64,000 nucleotides of DNA from Sinohyriopsis cumingii (Eukaryota > Mollusca > Bivalvia > Unionida > Unionidae): the NCBI GenBank assembly GCA_028554795.2, contig CM068839.1:85023540-85087539 (forward strand). Direction: 5' to 3'. This document shows, piece after piece, positions 17,397-30,967 of this stretch. The translations under genes and the position numbers were made by a program. A model generated the notes under the pieces. The model was given only the letters and a program-made list of their open reading frames with translations. It was not told where the DNA came from and did not search any database. Position 1 is the stretch's first letter. Every line of letters begins with the position of its first letter.

Positions 17397-19492
17397 AATA
17401 AGAAGACTGCAAATGATGCAATTTCTGAAAACTCAATTTAAATTTTGTGATATGTTTATCTTTACTTAAGACAGACACATACTGGTATTATCACAAATTA
17501 GACTGGCTTTTGTTATGACTCAGAAAGGCTTTGATAATCTAAAGTTGCTGTTGTTAAAGGAACAGTCATACAAAGTTTGATTAACACTAACTCAATTTTT
17601 ATAGAGAGATGAAACTGAAGGTATTTAAAGTCAGACAAGAGCTTGGGAAACTATCCGGAACTTGTTTCTTAATCAGAGATTGTCCCTACAAACATTCTTG
17701 CTCAATCTGATCAAAACTGGCTTTGACATTTTAAATTTGTTCAAAAACGGTTTTGCATCTGGTTGCCATGGAAGCCACTCCAGGCATTAATGTCACACAG
17801 TATATCCTAAGAAACATTCCTGCAAGGTTTGATCGAAATATATTCTGCAAACGTCAAAAACATGTTTTACACAAGGTTGTGACATAAACTACTCCAATGC
17901 AAGGGAAGCCACTTTGACATAATTTGGGCAGAGCATATCCTAAACATTTATATGAAGTTTAATGAAAATCAGTGGTGCACAATTTTATCTTAGAAGTCTA
18001 AATTAGAAAGCAGTAATGGGCTGATAATAGAAGCAGGACCAAGAAGTAAAATAAAATGACAGCCTTTTAATATACAGTGTACACTGGTATAGTCATGCAG
18101 AATCCACCTTACATAGGTTCTGTCCACCTAAAAATGAGTCCATGAAGCACCATATTTTGAATGCACATTGTATTTATACATGTACACCTAAGAAAAGAAA
18201 AGAAACTCAAACCGTGCACAACCTTTGGTCCTGTGATCAAGAAATATATATATTCATTCACTCCAAAAAAGGGAAACATTTCAAAGGCTTTAGAATTATA
18301 AGGCAAAACAAAACTGTACTTACAACTTCACTAATATAGTGTACAGTTATTTATTCTTTAACACGTATTTTAATGATATTAACAAGATATGTTTACTTAA
18401 GTCATGCAACACTAATAAAAGACCTTCATACAGTTGTCTGCCTTGCCTGTGCAAACAAACCAGAAAACATCTTCAGTAGCTAATGTTCTGATATGATAAC
18501 ACTATCTACACCTTAGCATATCAAGCAGGTATTTCTGTGCTTCGGGTCTTTGAATCTCATTGTGAACACTGTTCATAAATGATAAGACAATGGGACCACA
18601 CAACTTGAATGGGCTCATAAACAAGCAATTTTCCACTGCCAGTTTGTGTTTGTACAAATGTCTTTCAATCGAATACACCTGCAACAATAGCTTTCCTCTT
18701 GTATGTAGTCAAACTTTCGATGCTGAACTTACAAAGTATCCCTTTTGAAGTCAACTGCATCCAACATTTTTGACCAATGTACAATTCACAGCTGTTACAT
18801 GCTATTGGTTAGTTGGCATTACATACTAAGAGAGGCAACTCATGAAATCCAATAGATGTTGCTAGGACAAAGCACTAAAATATCTGTTTGAGCTGCCAAA
18901 GTGTAGATAGGTTATCATATTTGAACCCTGCCTAGTGAAGATGACCAGAAAATGTAATTAGAGTTAACTGTATTTTCTTTAGGATTTATTTATTTTTATT
19001 TATTTAATTTTAAATGTCATCTTTAAGATTTTCATACTTTTATCAAACACTACTTTAGATAACATACATTATTATACTATTTACAACTATACTAGTGTTG
19101 ATAAGCTTTTCAAATAGAGCACATACATTCTTCTTATGAATATGTACACTCGTAAATATATCAAATCAAACAGATATGCAAATATTCAACAGTTTAAACT
19201 TTCAAGTCTATCAATATCTTAACAAAATTTATTTTCAACAGCTTGCGTTTTAATCATGCAGTGGGTGGAACATGGTTCCTCCTTCAACAATATGATTATC
19301 AAGAAGAAAACAAACCTTACAAATTACACAAATCATAACCTTGTTGAGCGAAACCTCTTGTGTCACTCCAAGAGATTTCAATCAAATGAAGATTGGTCGA
19401 AAGTCTTGAGTATTTCTTCCTAATGCCAAAAAAGAGCTGGGGCTCCAGACTGAGCTTTTGTGTTAAAATTTTGAGACAAGTGTATCCAGGTA

Positions 19493-19580
19493 CAGTGGAA
19501 CCCCGCTATAACGCGATAATTGGGGTCCACAAAAGTGGATCGCGTTAATATCGGGGTCACGTTAAGGCGGGGTTTTACAG
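19493..19580. mobile_element. 88-bp MITE with pogo/Tc1-like inverted repeats and TA duplication
   Basis: CAGTGGAACCCCGCTATAAC at the left and CTGTAAAACCCCGCCTTAAC (reverse complement of the right end) form imperfect terminal repeats of about 24 bp. TA flanks both sides (19,491-19,492 and 19,581-19,582), as expected for a mariner/pogo-type insertion. There is no coding capacity. Copies lie at 27,671-27,758, 35,849-35,936, 44,026-44,113, 52,195-52,282 and 60,365-60,452. The left TA has become TT in units 2 and 3. Confidence 0.75.
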
Positions 19581-19656
19581 TACTTTTACTTTTTTGAGAG
19601 AACAACTCATTGGCAAATATACGTGTATTCATGTCTACGGTATATGATGAATAGGG

Positions 19657-19798
19657 TATCAACACCGTTTAACATCGTGCCGTCGTGGCATTCAGTTCAT
19701 CTATAATGCATGTAATTCCATTGAAAAATTGCACACAGATTTACAATATTCAATATTATTTCCCCTGATGATTGTATCTGAATTATCAACACCGTTTA
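19657..19798. repeat. Direct repeat near the right end of the unit
   Basis: TATCAACACCGTTTA occurs at 19,657-19,671 and 19,784-19,798 (127 bp apart), each followed within a few bases by TGCCGTC. The second copy ends 13 bp before the array junction. Confidence 0.7.
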
Positions 19799-19801
19799 CT
19801 T

Positions 19802-19821
19802 GCCGTCTGATATCACTGTGC
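19802..19821. other. Array junction: host-like DNA joined to the HNH domain
   Basis: Left of 19,812 the sequence is the unit's right end (GCCGTCTGAT); right of it the sequence matches 11,631 onward (ATCACTGTGC). In the founder context the base before 11,631 is A and here it is T, so the identity starts at this point, with at most 2-3 bp of microhomology. The same junction recurs at 27,989, 36,167, 44,345, 52,514 and 60,684. Confidence 0.9.
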
Positions 19822-19984
19822 GAGCTGTAATTGTATAATGTTGTGGCAGTATTCGAGTAAACACCCAAAACAATTTACCGTAGACAGAAAAGATAATCAT
19901 CGTTGTCATACACGCGATAACGTGATGCTGACCTGTCTTGAGTGTAATCGAAGTAGAGGCGCTGGCGCCTTGGGTGCTAGTTAA
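19812..19984 (+). pseudogene. HNH domain fragment at the left end of unit 2 (also in units 3-7)
   Basis: The 5'-truncated HNH domain begins exactly at the array junction, so it lacks any start codon and the whole polymerase-helicase part. The Cys pairs and the HNH core remain readable. Equivalent fragments lie at 27989-28161, 36167-36339, 44345-44517, 52514-52686 and 60684-60856. Confidence 0.9.
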
Positions 19985-20927
19985 GTGATCGGGGTGGTAA
20001 TTGTGTGTCCTCGGGAATTACTTGTAATTGTTCACGTGTGAATCCACGTTGAGGAGAAGTCGAATCCAGCATGTAGATTGCTGGTCTACCAGTGGATCTA
20101 GTTATGTTAGATATCTTGTGTGCGGTAATACTCCAGATAGGATCAGTCGCTCTTTTTTTACCACCTTCAAGTTCACCTGATTCATATAAATATCTCACAG
20201 TGACACTACCCAGTATTGGCTGCGCTGAGAAACCACGTCGTTGTACAGGTATATGCTTTTTGGTGACCGCGATGGCAGGTTTCATGTTGGTTGTTCGAGT
20301 AATTTCATTATTTAGCGCAGCTATCACGCTTGGTAATCTTGCAACCCATTCACGAGATCTCTTATCCTGAATGAATTCCTTCGCGTATTGATATCCAAAT
20401 AACCGCTCAGCAAGTGTTCGATTAAATCGCTCAACAATTGCCTGATCACGATGAATTGCACTATGTCCTCGCCTGATGGCGACATTATGTTGCTTCATCA
20501 ACGACGATACTGCGCCTTAAAATTCTTTACCAGGATCAACTTGTAGCAGCTGTGGCCATCGTAGAGGTTCTCGTTGATAAATTCGTTCAAGCGCAGAAGC
20601 AACCTCAGATGCTGTTTTAGTCGCTAACGGTTCCGCATCTTTGTATCTACTTGCAATATCAACTACAGTTAACGCGTACTTGTACGTTCGGCGACGAATG
20701 GTATCATGTGGCAGAAATAATATATCAGCCTGATGAACTTCATTTGGCACAACATCGAAATGTGCAAAGTGAATTTGTTTAGGCGGTGGTTGGTAAATTT
20801 GCCATATTGCCTGTTTGGATAACCAATTCTTAGCAGTATCACGTGTGACTTTTGCTGCGTTGGCAAGCTTGCCGATTGCTGCGCTACCTCTCCAGTATCC
20901 TCTTGGGGAATAATAAATCGACTCCAT
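19977..20927 (-). pseudogene. Integrase, unit 2, nonsense at codon 137
   Basis: CAA has become TAA at 20517-20519, in the catalytic core just after Asp131, which separates two catalytic Asp residues from the Glu. The remainder stays open on both sides. Leu253 and Ser291 differ from unit 1. Confidence 0.95.
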
Positions 20928-20932
20928 TATAA

Positions 20933-21478
20933 TTAATTACCAGTGCCTAATACAAGCTTAGATTTCATTGCAGATTTTATTAACCAGCTAGCTAACTTTT
21001 CTTTGAAAGATTTATCAGTGATGGCATTTAACGCGTGAATTTCACATCCGCGAGATGCCTATCTTGTAGATCCTTACTTCGGTAAGCTACATCATGGACA
21101 TGGCATGCTTTATCGATAGCAATTATCGGGTACTCACCTGGATTGGGTTGATTTAAGGCATCAAGCCTGATATCAAGTCGGGTTCCAGGACCACAGTAAT
21201 TATATCCTGGAAGATGTTTTTCTCCTGGGTATTTAGCCCACGGAGTTCCTGGTAATTTTCCTAACTTGGCCGCGATATCACCTCTTTTTTTTTTTAATTG
21301 ACTTTGATTTTGGCGCTGACTTTGGTTTCGGCGCTCCACCTGACGGAATAAATTTAAACTTTTTTGTGCCGCATCGTTCACACTTGCCTGTAAGCGCTTG
21401 TCGATTATTTTTTGTTGTAGTGGATGTTATGTTTGCAGTTGGGGTACGTGCTCTACATTTCACACAATATAAATCCAT
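20933..21478 (-). pseudogene. Zinc ribbon-PLA2, unit 2, frameshifted
   Basis: The T-run is 11, so the ribbon frame stops at 21,278. The PLA2 frame is open from 21,381 to 21,028 without the ribbon. The 3' frameshift is as in unit 1. Confidence 0.8.
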
Positions 21479-21498
21479 ATTATTTTATAATATATCTA

Positions 21499-22137
21499 AT
21501 GGAGATCACTGACTTTTCTGCTACAAAACGACGAGAGCCAATCAAACATAACTCGGTGCTACCAAATTCAATTCGAATGATTATTATAGGCCCATCTGGA
21601 AGTGGTAAGACGCAGTTGTTACTTAATTTAATAATGAAGTGGATGAAGTGGAATAAGTTGTATTTGGTAGCTCCATCTGTGGATGATCAGCGATGCTACA
21701 GCGTGTTAAAAGATTTTAATGAGAATGCAAAATCGATAAGCTGCGACGATGATGTTGTTGAATTTATTACTAGTATTGATGAATCAACAAGTATGGATGA
21801 TATTGATGGAAGTAATAATAATTTAGTCATGTACGACGATGTGATGTTGGACAAACAATCAAATCCTGCCAGGATATTCTCACGCGGCAGACATAAAAAT
21901 GTAGATGTGATTTATGTAACTCAACGATATACACAAATCCCAAAAGTGATCAGGGACAACTGTAACATTCTTGCGCTGTTCAACAGCGTTGACACACACA
22001 CGTTACGAAATAAACATCAGACTTGGTGCAGCGGCGATATGGATATAAATAAGTTTAAACATTTCTTTAGTCGTGCTCAGGCAAAACCACATGGGTTTGT
22101 AACGCTAAATTTACATGATCCTCGAACACGGTATTGA
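21499..22137 (+). CDS. Packaging ATPase, unit 2
   Basis: 212 aa, open. Asn106 instead of Ile (type B); all motifs as in unit 1. Confidence 0.92.
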   Translation: MEITDFSATKRREPIKHNSVLPNSIRMIIIGPSGSGKTQLLLNLIMKWMKWNKLYLVAPSVDDQRCYSVLKDFNENAKSISCDDDVVEFITSIDESTSMDDIDGSNNNLVMYDDVMLDKQSNPARIFSRGRHKNVDVIYVTQRYTQIPKVIRDNCNILALFNSVDTHTLRNKHQTWCSGDMDINKFKHFFSRAQAKPHGFVTLNLHDPRTRY

Positions 22138-22757
22138 GTCGGGTTAGATACAATTTTCAGCTAGAGAGCAGCAGAGGGGGCGACGACAACAGCACGCAGC
22201 AACAATGGCGACAATTATGTTTACAACGAAGCACCCTCGCGGTTTTATTTCGGCGTTTGGAAGTTGTAGGCGGCGCCCCTTCTGACGATGACAACAACAA
22301 AACGGCGACAACTGCGTTTACAATGAAGCGTCAACGCGGTTTTTTAAAGGGCTTATTTCGGCGTTTGGAGGCTTCTAAAAGTTGTGGGATGCTGCTTAAA
22401 TTTCCAGGGTTTTTAAAGGACGAAATTAATTTTTTCAAGGTTCACCTATGACCATTACTGAATGGAATTAAAGAACATTTTAGATTGCAAAACATGCATT
22501 TTCTAAATCTAAAGATGTTTCTCTTTCAAGACTCGCCATAACATCTAAGTCAGAAAAGACGATCGTGTACAAAACCACAAAATGTATCACATGAAACAAG
22601 TTTGATTATATTTCTATAAATTGGCACGTAAAGTCATTTCAATGTACAGAACACAATTTCTAACATTATTTTGCTGACCTGCATTATGTTGCCAAGTGGT
22701 AACAACATAATGAATATAAATTAGTTTTGTTTCCTTTCAAACCTTTAAGTCGCGCAT

Positions 22758-22788
<31 letters not shown>

Positions 22789-25700
22789 CATCTTATAGAA
22801 AGCAAACATTTCCTATTAAAGTATATATAAAAAACAATAAATGCAAATAATTACAATCTTATATGGAACGAAAAAAATAAAATCCCAAACTAGATTTTTC
22901 AAAGAGCCTAATCTCCTTTAGACGATCTGGTTAAAAATCCATCATTTTAAAAACATTTTCACAAGGGCTGATTTAAATTTTGACAAAAGACCTTCAAAAT
23001 TATATACTGTTGTACAAACAAGGGCTGGATTTTATGTAAAATCAACATGTCTTCTTGTAATTCATTAAACCAGTTCCCAAACCTGTATTGATACATGGGA
23101 TCTTATCGTGTTTTAATATATAATACAAGGGACAACAATTTTTCATTTCAGCTCTGAGATTCAACAATTTGGACTACAAAATTTGGCTTAAAACGAATAG
23201 CAGTCCATTTTTAATCAAGGTTTCCTGCGATTATTCTCACCCTATTTCTCATATTTGGACATTTAGGTTGGGGTGTGGGGTCATTGCTAGTGCATATAGA
23301 AAATTTGGAATATGCCGCCACCATGCGTAACGACATATGGTACTCGCTTACCAGTAGGCCTAGCAAATTTAAACTTATATCTACGCATACCTGCATGAAA
23401 TCGATAGAAAAGTGATTTATTTTCTCAAAAATGGCAATTATTATAAACGTTATATCTTTAATCCGCCGAGACTAGACGAAACTACGGCATAGATGAAACC
23501 TGACCCTGTACTCGCCATCTGCATTACTAGTCACATGACTTCACAAATCTCAAACGTTTTGTTTATTTTGTTTTTGTGGGGTTTAACGCCATTTTTCAGC
23601 ACACGATTGGCTATACATGGCGGCCAGTATTAATGGTGGAGGAAGAACCCGGGAAAACCCCGGAAAGAACCACCGACCCTCGAGAAGCTACTGGCAAGCT
23701 TCCTCACATACCCACATTGGAAATCTCAAACGACGGCATTGGAAGTCCAAAAGTCACGTGATATCAACAACAAACTCCTTTTTAATGTTGTTGTACAGAA
23801 ATTCAATTATCTTAAATAAACAAGTGAGATACTTTTTGTAAAAGCCAGCAATCTGGCCAATCTGATTTATCAAGCAGAGAGCACATGTCAACGTGGTAGT
23901 CACGTGATGCAACACAACTCCAGAAGTTGTTCTTGGAATATATAAAAATAGAGAATTTTGTGTTCTTTCGGTTTTGCATTTTTATTACAACCAGCATATG
24001 ACTTTCATTTAATTTTGTTTTCTTTCTCTACAACATTTGAAAATGTGGGTTGTTAGATTTGTGAAATCATGCGACTAGCGATGCAAATAGCAAGTACCAG
24101 GTAACATTTCATCAACGCTGTATTTTTATCCTGTCTTTCTGCAGATTAAAGGCAATGATTTTAATACTAATGATTTCTGAGAAATCGATTTCATGCATAT
24201 ATCAATAGACCTAACAAAGTTTAAGTTTGCTCGGCCATTCGGTATGTGGCTGTGCTTTGCTACAACCATGTTGGCCTCTTGTGATGCTAGACTGGTTTTC
24301 ATACCTTATATGTAATGAAAGATATGGATATCGAGCTGATTTTAAACATACAATTCTACTAGACGAATCTAATCCACTCAGCATTTGGATTCACTCAGCA
24401 TATATGTTTATTGCAAGCACCCAAATGATCCATACTGCACCCTCCGAATATTCTGGTTAGAACTTGATAAATTAAACACGATCAGTTTAGTTACGGCTCA
24501 GTCACATGATTGTTTTGGGCATCAATTGGTGGCGGAAAATTACCGAGTTTTCCGGACTTTTATCAATATTTGCAAAATTCAAGGACTTTTCACGGTCGGG
24601 ATTTTTTTTATATTTCTCTCCACTTTTTCCTGACAGCGTGGGAACCCTGAATTAACAGATAGGTATAATACATCATAATTAATTAATCTTGGGAAAATCC
24701 ACAAATAATCAATTACAGTAGTATGACTTTTCCACAAGGGCCCATACTCGCTTAGAAGTAGAGTCCAACTGCAAACATTGCAACATAGATCTGCTATCGC
24801 ATAATGAGATCAAGGTCTTTGAGAATAGATACGGTAATAGACAACAAGGTATCTAAACAAAATTTTTCCATCAAAGAATACACCAAACCATTCTTATTCT
24901 ATGAGGTAATACTACTGAATCTGTCTGAAAATAAAGTAATATACATAAGATTCATTGACCATGTTTTGTGGTTATCAAAACCTCAGTGATTTATAATGTA
25001 ACATCATAATAAAATTATATAAAGAAAAACATGCCACAAAAACAAGATAAAATGTGGAAGTGTTATATTAAAAAATCATAACATAATTAAAGAGAACAAA
25101 GATATATACCATAAATACATCTTAAGTAGCTTACAAAAGAAATTTTTGGAAGCTTGTCTTCCTGTAAGCCAAAGGATGCAAAATAAAGTGGGAGATGATA
25201 TCAAATTAGTTCCACAAAATGTAAGTGTAGTAAACATTAATGAAACGTTATTTGTTAAAAATGCACTTTCTCGAAAGAACTATGGACCTTTTTAAATTAT
25301 GAGATACCCTGCTTTACTCACCCCATAAATAACACATCATACTTTAATTAACTAAAGTTTCTGGAACTAAGCTTTTAAAAGGTAAGTTGAAAAACTGGAT
25401 TATTTATTTTCCGTATTTAACTTGGAAACCAGTTAGTGATAATCTATATGCTGTGGGGTTTGACTTAGGTTTATATGAAATTGTCACAGCATCCATCCCA
25501 ATCACTGCAAGATTTGTAAAGGTTTACATGAAATTGTCACATCATCCATACCATTCACTGCAAGATTTGTAAAAATAAGAAGACTACAAATGAAGCAATT
25601 TCTGAAAACTCAATTTAAATTTTGTGATATGTTTATCTTTACTTAAGACAGACACATACTGGTATTATCACAAATTAGACTGGCTTTTGTTATGACTCAG

Positions 25701-28153
25701 AAAGGCTTTGATAATCTAAAGTTGCTGTTGTTAAAGGAACAGTCATACAAAGTTTGATTAACACTAACTCAATTTTTATAGAGAGATGAAACTGAAGGTA
25801 TTTAAAGTCAGACAAGAGCTTGGGAAACTATCCGGAACTTGTTTCTTAATCAGAGATTGTCCCTACAAACATTCTTGCTCAATCTGATCAAAACTGGCTT
25901 TGACATTTTAAATTTGTTCAAAAACGGTTTTGCATCTGGTTGCCATGGAAGCCACTCCAGGCATTAATGTCACACAGTATATCCTAAGAAACATTCCTGC
26001 AAGGTTTGATCGAAATATATTCTGCAAACGTCAAAAACATGTTTTACACAAGGTTGTGACATAAACTACTCCAATGCAAGGGAAGCCACTTTGACATAAT
26101 TTGGGCAGAGCATATCCTAAACATTTATATGAAGTTTAATGAAAATCAGTGGTGCACAATTTTATCTTAGAAGTCTAAATTAGAAAGCAGTAATGGGCTG
26201 ATAATAGAAGCAGGACCAAGAAGTAAAATAAAATGACAGCCTTTTAATATACAGTGTACACTGGTATAGTCATGCAGAATCCACCTTACATAGGTTCTGT
26301 CCACCTAAAAATGAGTCCATGAAGCACCATATTTTGAATGCACATTGTATTTATACATGTACACCTAAGAAAAGAAAAGAAACTCAAACCGTGCACAACC
26401 TTTGGTCCTGTGATCAAGAAATATATACATTCATTCACTCCAAAAAAGGGAAACATTTCAAAGGCTTTAGAATTATAAGGCAAAACAAAACTGTACTTAC
26501 AACTTCACTAATATAGTGTACAGTTATTTATTCTTTAACACGTATTTTAATGATATTAACAAGATATCTTTACTTAAGTCATGCAACACTAATAAAAGAC
26601 CTTCATACAGTTGTCTACCTTGCCTGTGCAAACAAACCAGAAAACATCTTCAGTAGCTAATGTTCTGATATGATAACACTATCTACACCTTAGCATATCA
26701 AGCAGGTATTTCTGTGCTTCGGGTCTTTGAATCTCATTGTGAACACTGTTCATAAATGATCAAGACAATGGGACCACACAACTTGAATGGGCTCATAAAT
26801 AAGCAAATTTCCACTGCCAGTTTGTGTTTGTACAAATGTCTTTCAATCGAATACACCTGCAACAATAGCTTTCCTCTTGTATGTAGTCAAACTTTCGATG
26901 CTGAACTTACAAAGTATCCCTTTTGAAGTCAACTGCATCCAACATTTTTGACCAATGTACAATTCACAGCTGTTACATGCTATTGGTTAGTTGGCATTAC
27001 ATACTAAGAGAGGCAACTCATGAAATCCAATAGATGTTGCTAGGACAAAGCACTAAAATATCTGTTTGAGCTGCCAAAGTGTAGATAGGTTATCATATTT
27101 GAACCCTGCCTAGTGAAGATGACCAGAAAATGTAGTTAGAGTTAACTGTATTTTCTTTAGGATTTATTTATTTTTATTTATTTAATTTTAAATGTCATCT
27201 TTAAGATTTTCATACTTTTATCAAACACTACTTTAGATAACATACATTATTATACTATTTACAACTATACTAATGTTGATAAGCTTTTCAAATAGAGCAC
27301 ATACATTCTTCTTATGAATATGTACACTCGTAAATATATCAAATCAAACAGATATGCAAATATTCAACAGTTTAAACTTTCAAGTCTATCAATATCTTAA
27401 CAAAATTTATTTTCAACAGCTTGCGTTTTAATCATGCAGTGGGTGGAACATGGTTCCTCCTTCAACAATATGATTATCAAGAAGAAAACAAACCCTACAA
27501 ATTACACAAATCATAACCTTGTTGAGCGAAACCTCTTGTGTCACTCCAAGAGATTTCAATCAAATGAAGATTGGTCGAAAGTCTTGAGTATTTCTTCCTA
27601 ATGCCAAAAAAGAGCTGGGGCTCCAGACTGAGCTTTTGTGTTAAAATTTTGAGACAAGTGTATCCAGGTTCAGTGGAACCCCGCTATAACGCGATAATTG
27701 GGGTCCACAAAAGTGGATCGCGTTAATATCGGGGTCACGTTAAGGCGGGGTTTTACAGTATTTTACTTTTTTGAGAGAACAACTCATTGGCAAATATACG
27801 TGTATTCATGTCTACGGTATATGATGAATAGGGTATCAACACCGTTTAACATCGTGCCGTCGTGGCATTCAGTTCATCTATAATGCATGTAATTCCATTG
27901 AAAAATTGCACACAGATTTACAATATTCAATATTATTTCCCCTGATGATTGTATCTGAATTATCAACACCGTTTACTTGCCGTCTGATATCACTGTGCGA
28001 GCTGTAATTGTATAATGTTGTGGCAGTATTCGAGTAAACACCCAAAACAATTTACCGTAGACAGAAAAGATAATCATCGTTGTCATACACGCGATAACGT
28101 GATGCTGACCTGTCTTGAGTGTAATCGAAGTAGAGGCGCTGGCGCCTTGGGTG

Positions 28154-29104
28154 CTAGTTAAGTGATCGGGGTGGTAATTGTGTGTCCTCGGGAATTACTT
28201 GCAATTGTTCACGTGTGAATCCACGTTGAGGAGCAGTCAAATCCAGCATGTAGATTGCTGGTCTACCAGTGGATCTAGTTATGTTAGATATCTTGTGTGC
28301 GGTAATACTCCAGATAGGATCAGTCGCTCTTTTTTTACCACCTTCAAGTTCACCTGATTCATATAAATATCTCACAGTGACACTACCCAGTATTGGCTGC
28401 GCTGAGAAACCACGTCGTTGTACAGGTATATGCTTTTTGGTGACCGCGATGGCAGGTTTCATGTTGGTTGTTCGAGTAATTTCATTATTTAGCGCAGCTA
28501 TCACGCTTGGTAATCTTGCAACCCATTCACGAGATCTCTTATCCTGAATGAATTCCTTCGCGTATTGATATCCAAATAACCGCTCAGCAAGTGTTCGATT
28601 AAATCGCTCAACAATTGCCTGATCACGATGAATTGCACTATGTCCTCGCCTGATGGCGACATTATGTTGCTTCATCAACGACGATACTGCGCCTTAAAAT
28701 TCTTTACCAGGATCAACTTGTAGCAGCTGTGGCCATCGTAGAGGTTCTCGTTGATAAATTCGTTCAAGCGCAGAAGCAACCTCAGATGCTGTTTTAGTCG
28801 CTAACGGTTCCGCATCTTTGTATCTACTTGCAATATCAACTACAGTTAACGCGTACTTGTACGTTCGGCGACGAATGGTATCATGTGGCAGAAATAATAT
28901 ATCAGCCTGATGAACTTCATTTGGCACAACATCGAAATGTGCAAAGTGAATTTGTTTAGGCGGTGGTTGGTAAATTTGCCATATTGCCTGTTTGGATAAC
29001 CAATTCTTAGCAGTATCACGTGTGACTTTTGCTGCGTTGGCAAGCTTGCCGATTGCTGCGCTACCTCTCCAGTATCCTCTTGGGGAATAATAAATCGACT
29101 CCAT
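28154..29104 (-). pseudogene. Integrase, unit 3, nonsense at codon 137
   Basis: Same TAA at 28694-28696. Leu289 is shared only with unit 4. Otherwise collinear with unit 1. Confidence 0.95.
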
Positions 29105-29109
29105 TATAA

Positions 29110-29656
29110 TTAATTACCAGTGCCTAATACAAGCTTAGATTTCATCGCAGATTTTATTAACCAGCTACCTAACTTTTCTTTGAAAGATTTATCAGTGATG
29201 ACATTTAACGCGTGAATTTCACATCCGCGAGATGCCTATCTTGTAGATCCTTACTTCGGTAAGCTACATCATGGACATGGCATGCTTTATCGATAGCAAT
29301 TATCGGGTACTCACCTGGATTGGGTTGATTTAAGGCATCAAGCCTGATATCAAGTCGGGTTCCAGGACCACAGTAATTATATCCTGGAAGATGTTTTTCT
29401 CCTGGGTATTTAGCCCACGGAGTTCCTGGTAATTTTCCTAACTTGGCCGCGATATCACCTCTTTTTTTTTTTTAATTGACTTTGATTTTGGCGCTGACTT
29501 TGGTTTCGGCGCTACACCTGACGGAATAAATTTAAACCTTTTTGTGCCGCATCGTTCACACTTGCCTGTAAGCGCTTGTCGATTATTTTTTGTTGTAGTG
29601 GATGTTATGTTTGCAGTTGGGGTACGTGCTCTACATTTCACACAATATAAATCCAT
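29110..29656 (-). pseudogene. Zinc ribbon-PLA2, unit 3, frameshifted
   Basis: The T-run is 12, as in unit 1; the ribbon frame stops at 29,438. The 3' frameshift is present. Confidence 0.8.
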
Positions 29657-29676
29657 ATTATTTTATAATATATCTA

Positions 29677-30315
29677 ATGGAGATCACTGACTTTTCTGCT
29701 ACAAAACGACGAGAGCCAATCAAACATAACTCGGTGCTACCAAATTCAATTCGAATGATTATTATAGGCCCATCTGGAAGTGGTAAGACGCAGTTGTTAC
29801 TTAATTTAATAATGAAGTGGATGAAGTGGAATAAGTTGTATTTGGTAGCTCCATCTGTGGATGATCAGCGATGCTACAGCGTGTTAAAAGATTTTAATGA
29901 GAATGCAAAATCGATAAGCTGCGACGATGATGTTGTTGAATTTATTACTAGTATTGATGAATCAACAAGTATGGATGATATTGATGGAAGTATTAATAAT
30001 TTAGTCATGTACGACGATGTGATGTTGGACAAACAATCAAATCCTGCCAGGATATTCTCACGCGGCAGACATAAAAATGTAGATGTGATTTATGTAACTC
30101 AACGATATACACAAATCCCAAAAGTGATCAGGGACAACTGTAACATTCTTGCGCTGTTCAACAGCGTTGACACACACACGTTACGAAATAAACATCAGAC
30201 TTGGTGCAGCGGCGATATGGATATAAATAAGTTTAAACATTTCTTTAGTCGTGCTCAGGCAAAACCACATGGGTTTGTAACGCTAAATTTACATGATCCT
30301 CGAACACGGTATTGA
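29677..30315 (+). CDS. Packaging ATPase, unit 3
   Basis: 212 aa, identical in protein sequence to unit 1 (Ile106). Confidence 0.92.
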   Translation: MEITDFSATKRREPIKHNSVLPNSIRMIIIGPSGSGKTQLLLNLIMKWMKWNKLYLVAPSVDDQRCYSVLKDFNENAKSISCDDDVVEFITSIDESTSMDDIDGSINNLVMYDDVMLDKQSNPARIFSRGRHKNVDVIYVTQRYTQIPKVIRDNCNILALFNSVDTHTLRNKHQTWCSGDMDINKFKHFFSRAQAKPHGFVTLNLHDPRTRY

Positions 30316-30932
30316 GTCGGGTTAGATACAATTTTCAGCTAGAGAGCAGCAGAGGGGGCGACGACAACAGCACGCAGCAACAATGGCGACAATTATGTTT
30401 ACAACGAAGCACCCTCGCGGTTTTATTTCGGCGTTTGGAAGTTGTAGGCGGCGCCCCTTCTGACGATGACAACAACAAAACGGCGACAACTGCGTTTACA
30501 ATGAAGCGTCAACGCGGTATTTTAAAGGGCTTATTTCGGCGTTTGGAGGTTTCTAAAAGTTGTGGGATGCTGCTTAAATTTCCAGGGTTTTTAAAGGACG
30601 AAATTAATTTTTTCAAGGTTCACCTATGACCATTACTGAATGGAATTAAGGAACATTTTAGATTGCAAAACATGCATTTTCTAAATCTAAAGATGTTTCT
30701 CTTTCAAGACTCGCCATAACATCTAAGTCAGAAAAGACGATCGTGTACAAAACCACAAAATGTATCACATGAAACAAGTTTGATTATATTTCTATAAATT
30801 GGCACGTAAAGTCATTTCAATGTACAGAACACAATTTCTAACATTATTTTGCTGACCTGCATTATGTTACCAAGTGGTAACAACATAATGAATATAAATT
30901 AGTTTTGTTTCCTTTCAAACCTTTAAGTCGCG

Positions 30933-30967
<35 letters not shown>

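Larger units (their letters stand above)
11631..19811 (+). repeat. Array unit 1 (8181 bp)
   Basis: This is the only unit whose left side is continuous with the rest of the element, and the only one with an uninterrupted integrase. The left part is type A at diagnostic sites and the right part type B; the switch lies between about 14,905 and 15,049. Confidence 0.95.
14272..19811. other. About 5.5 kb gene-free, host-like DNA of unit 1
   Basis: AT-rich, with frames no longer than about 80 codons on either strand, none with recognisable domains or element-style start context. It contains a (TG)n tract, a dispersed-repeat-like segment, a 53-bp duplication and a small terminal-inverted-repeat element, all listed separately. 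The same sequence follows the ATPase in units 2-6, and in unit 7 up to the window edge. It is probably chromosomal flank swept into the amplified unit. Confidence 0.6.
19812..27988 (+). repeat. Array unit 2 (8177 bp)
   Basis: The left part is type B and the right part type A, the mirror image of unit 1. The switch falls in the corresponding interval (about 23,080-23,226). Confidence 0.95.

Noticed and set aside
18109-18339. Opposed 65-codon frames, and other frames of 61-82 codons in the spacer (e.g. 16050-16456)
   Set aside because: Short, AT-rich, no domains and no start context like that of the element's genes. Their conservation across units only reflects the tandem duplication.
20092-20370. 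92-codon plus-strand frame opposite the integrase in every unit
   Set aside because: It is the antisense shadow of the integrase coding strand, without any motif of its own.
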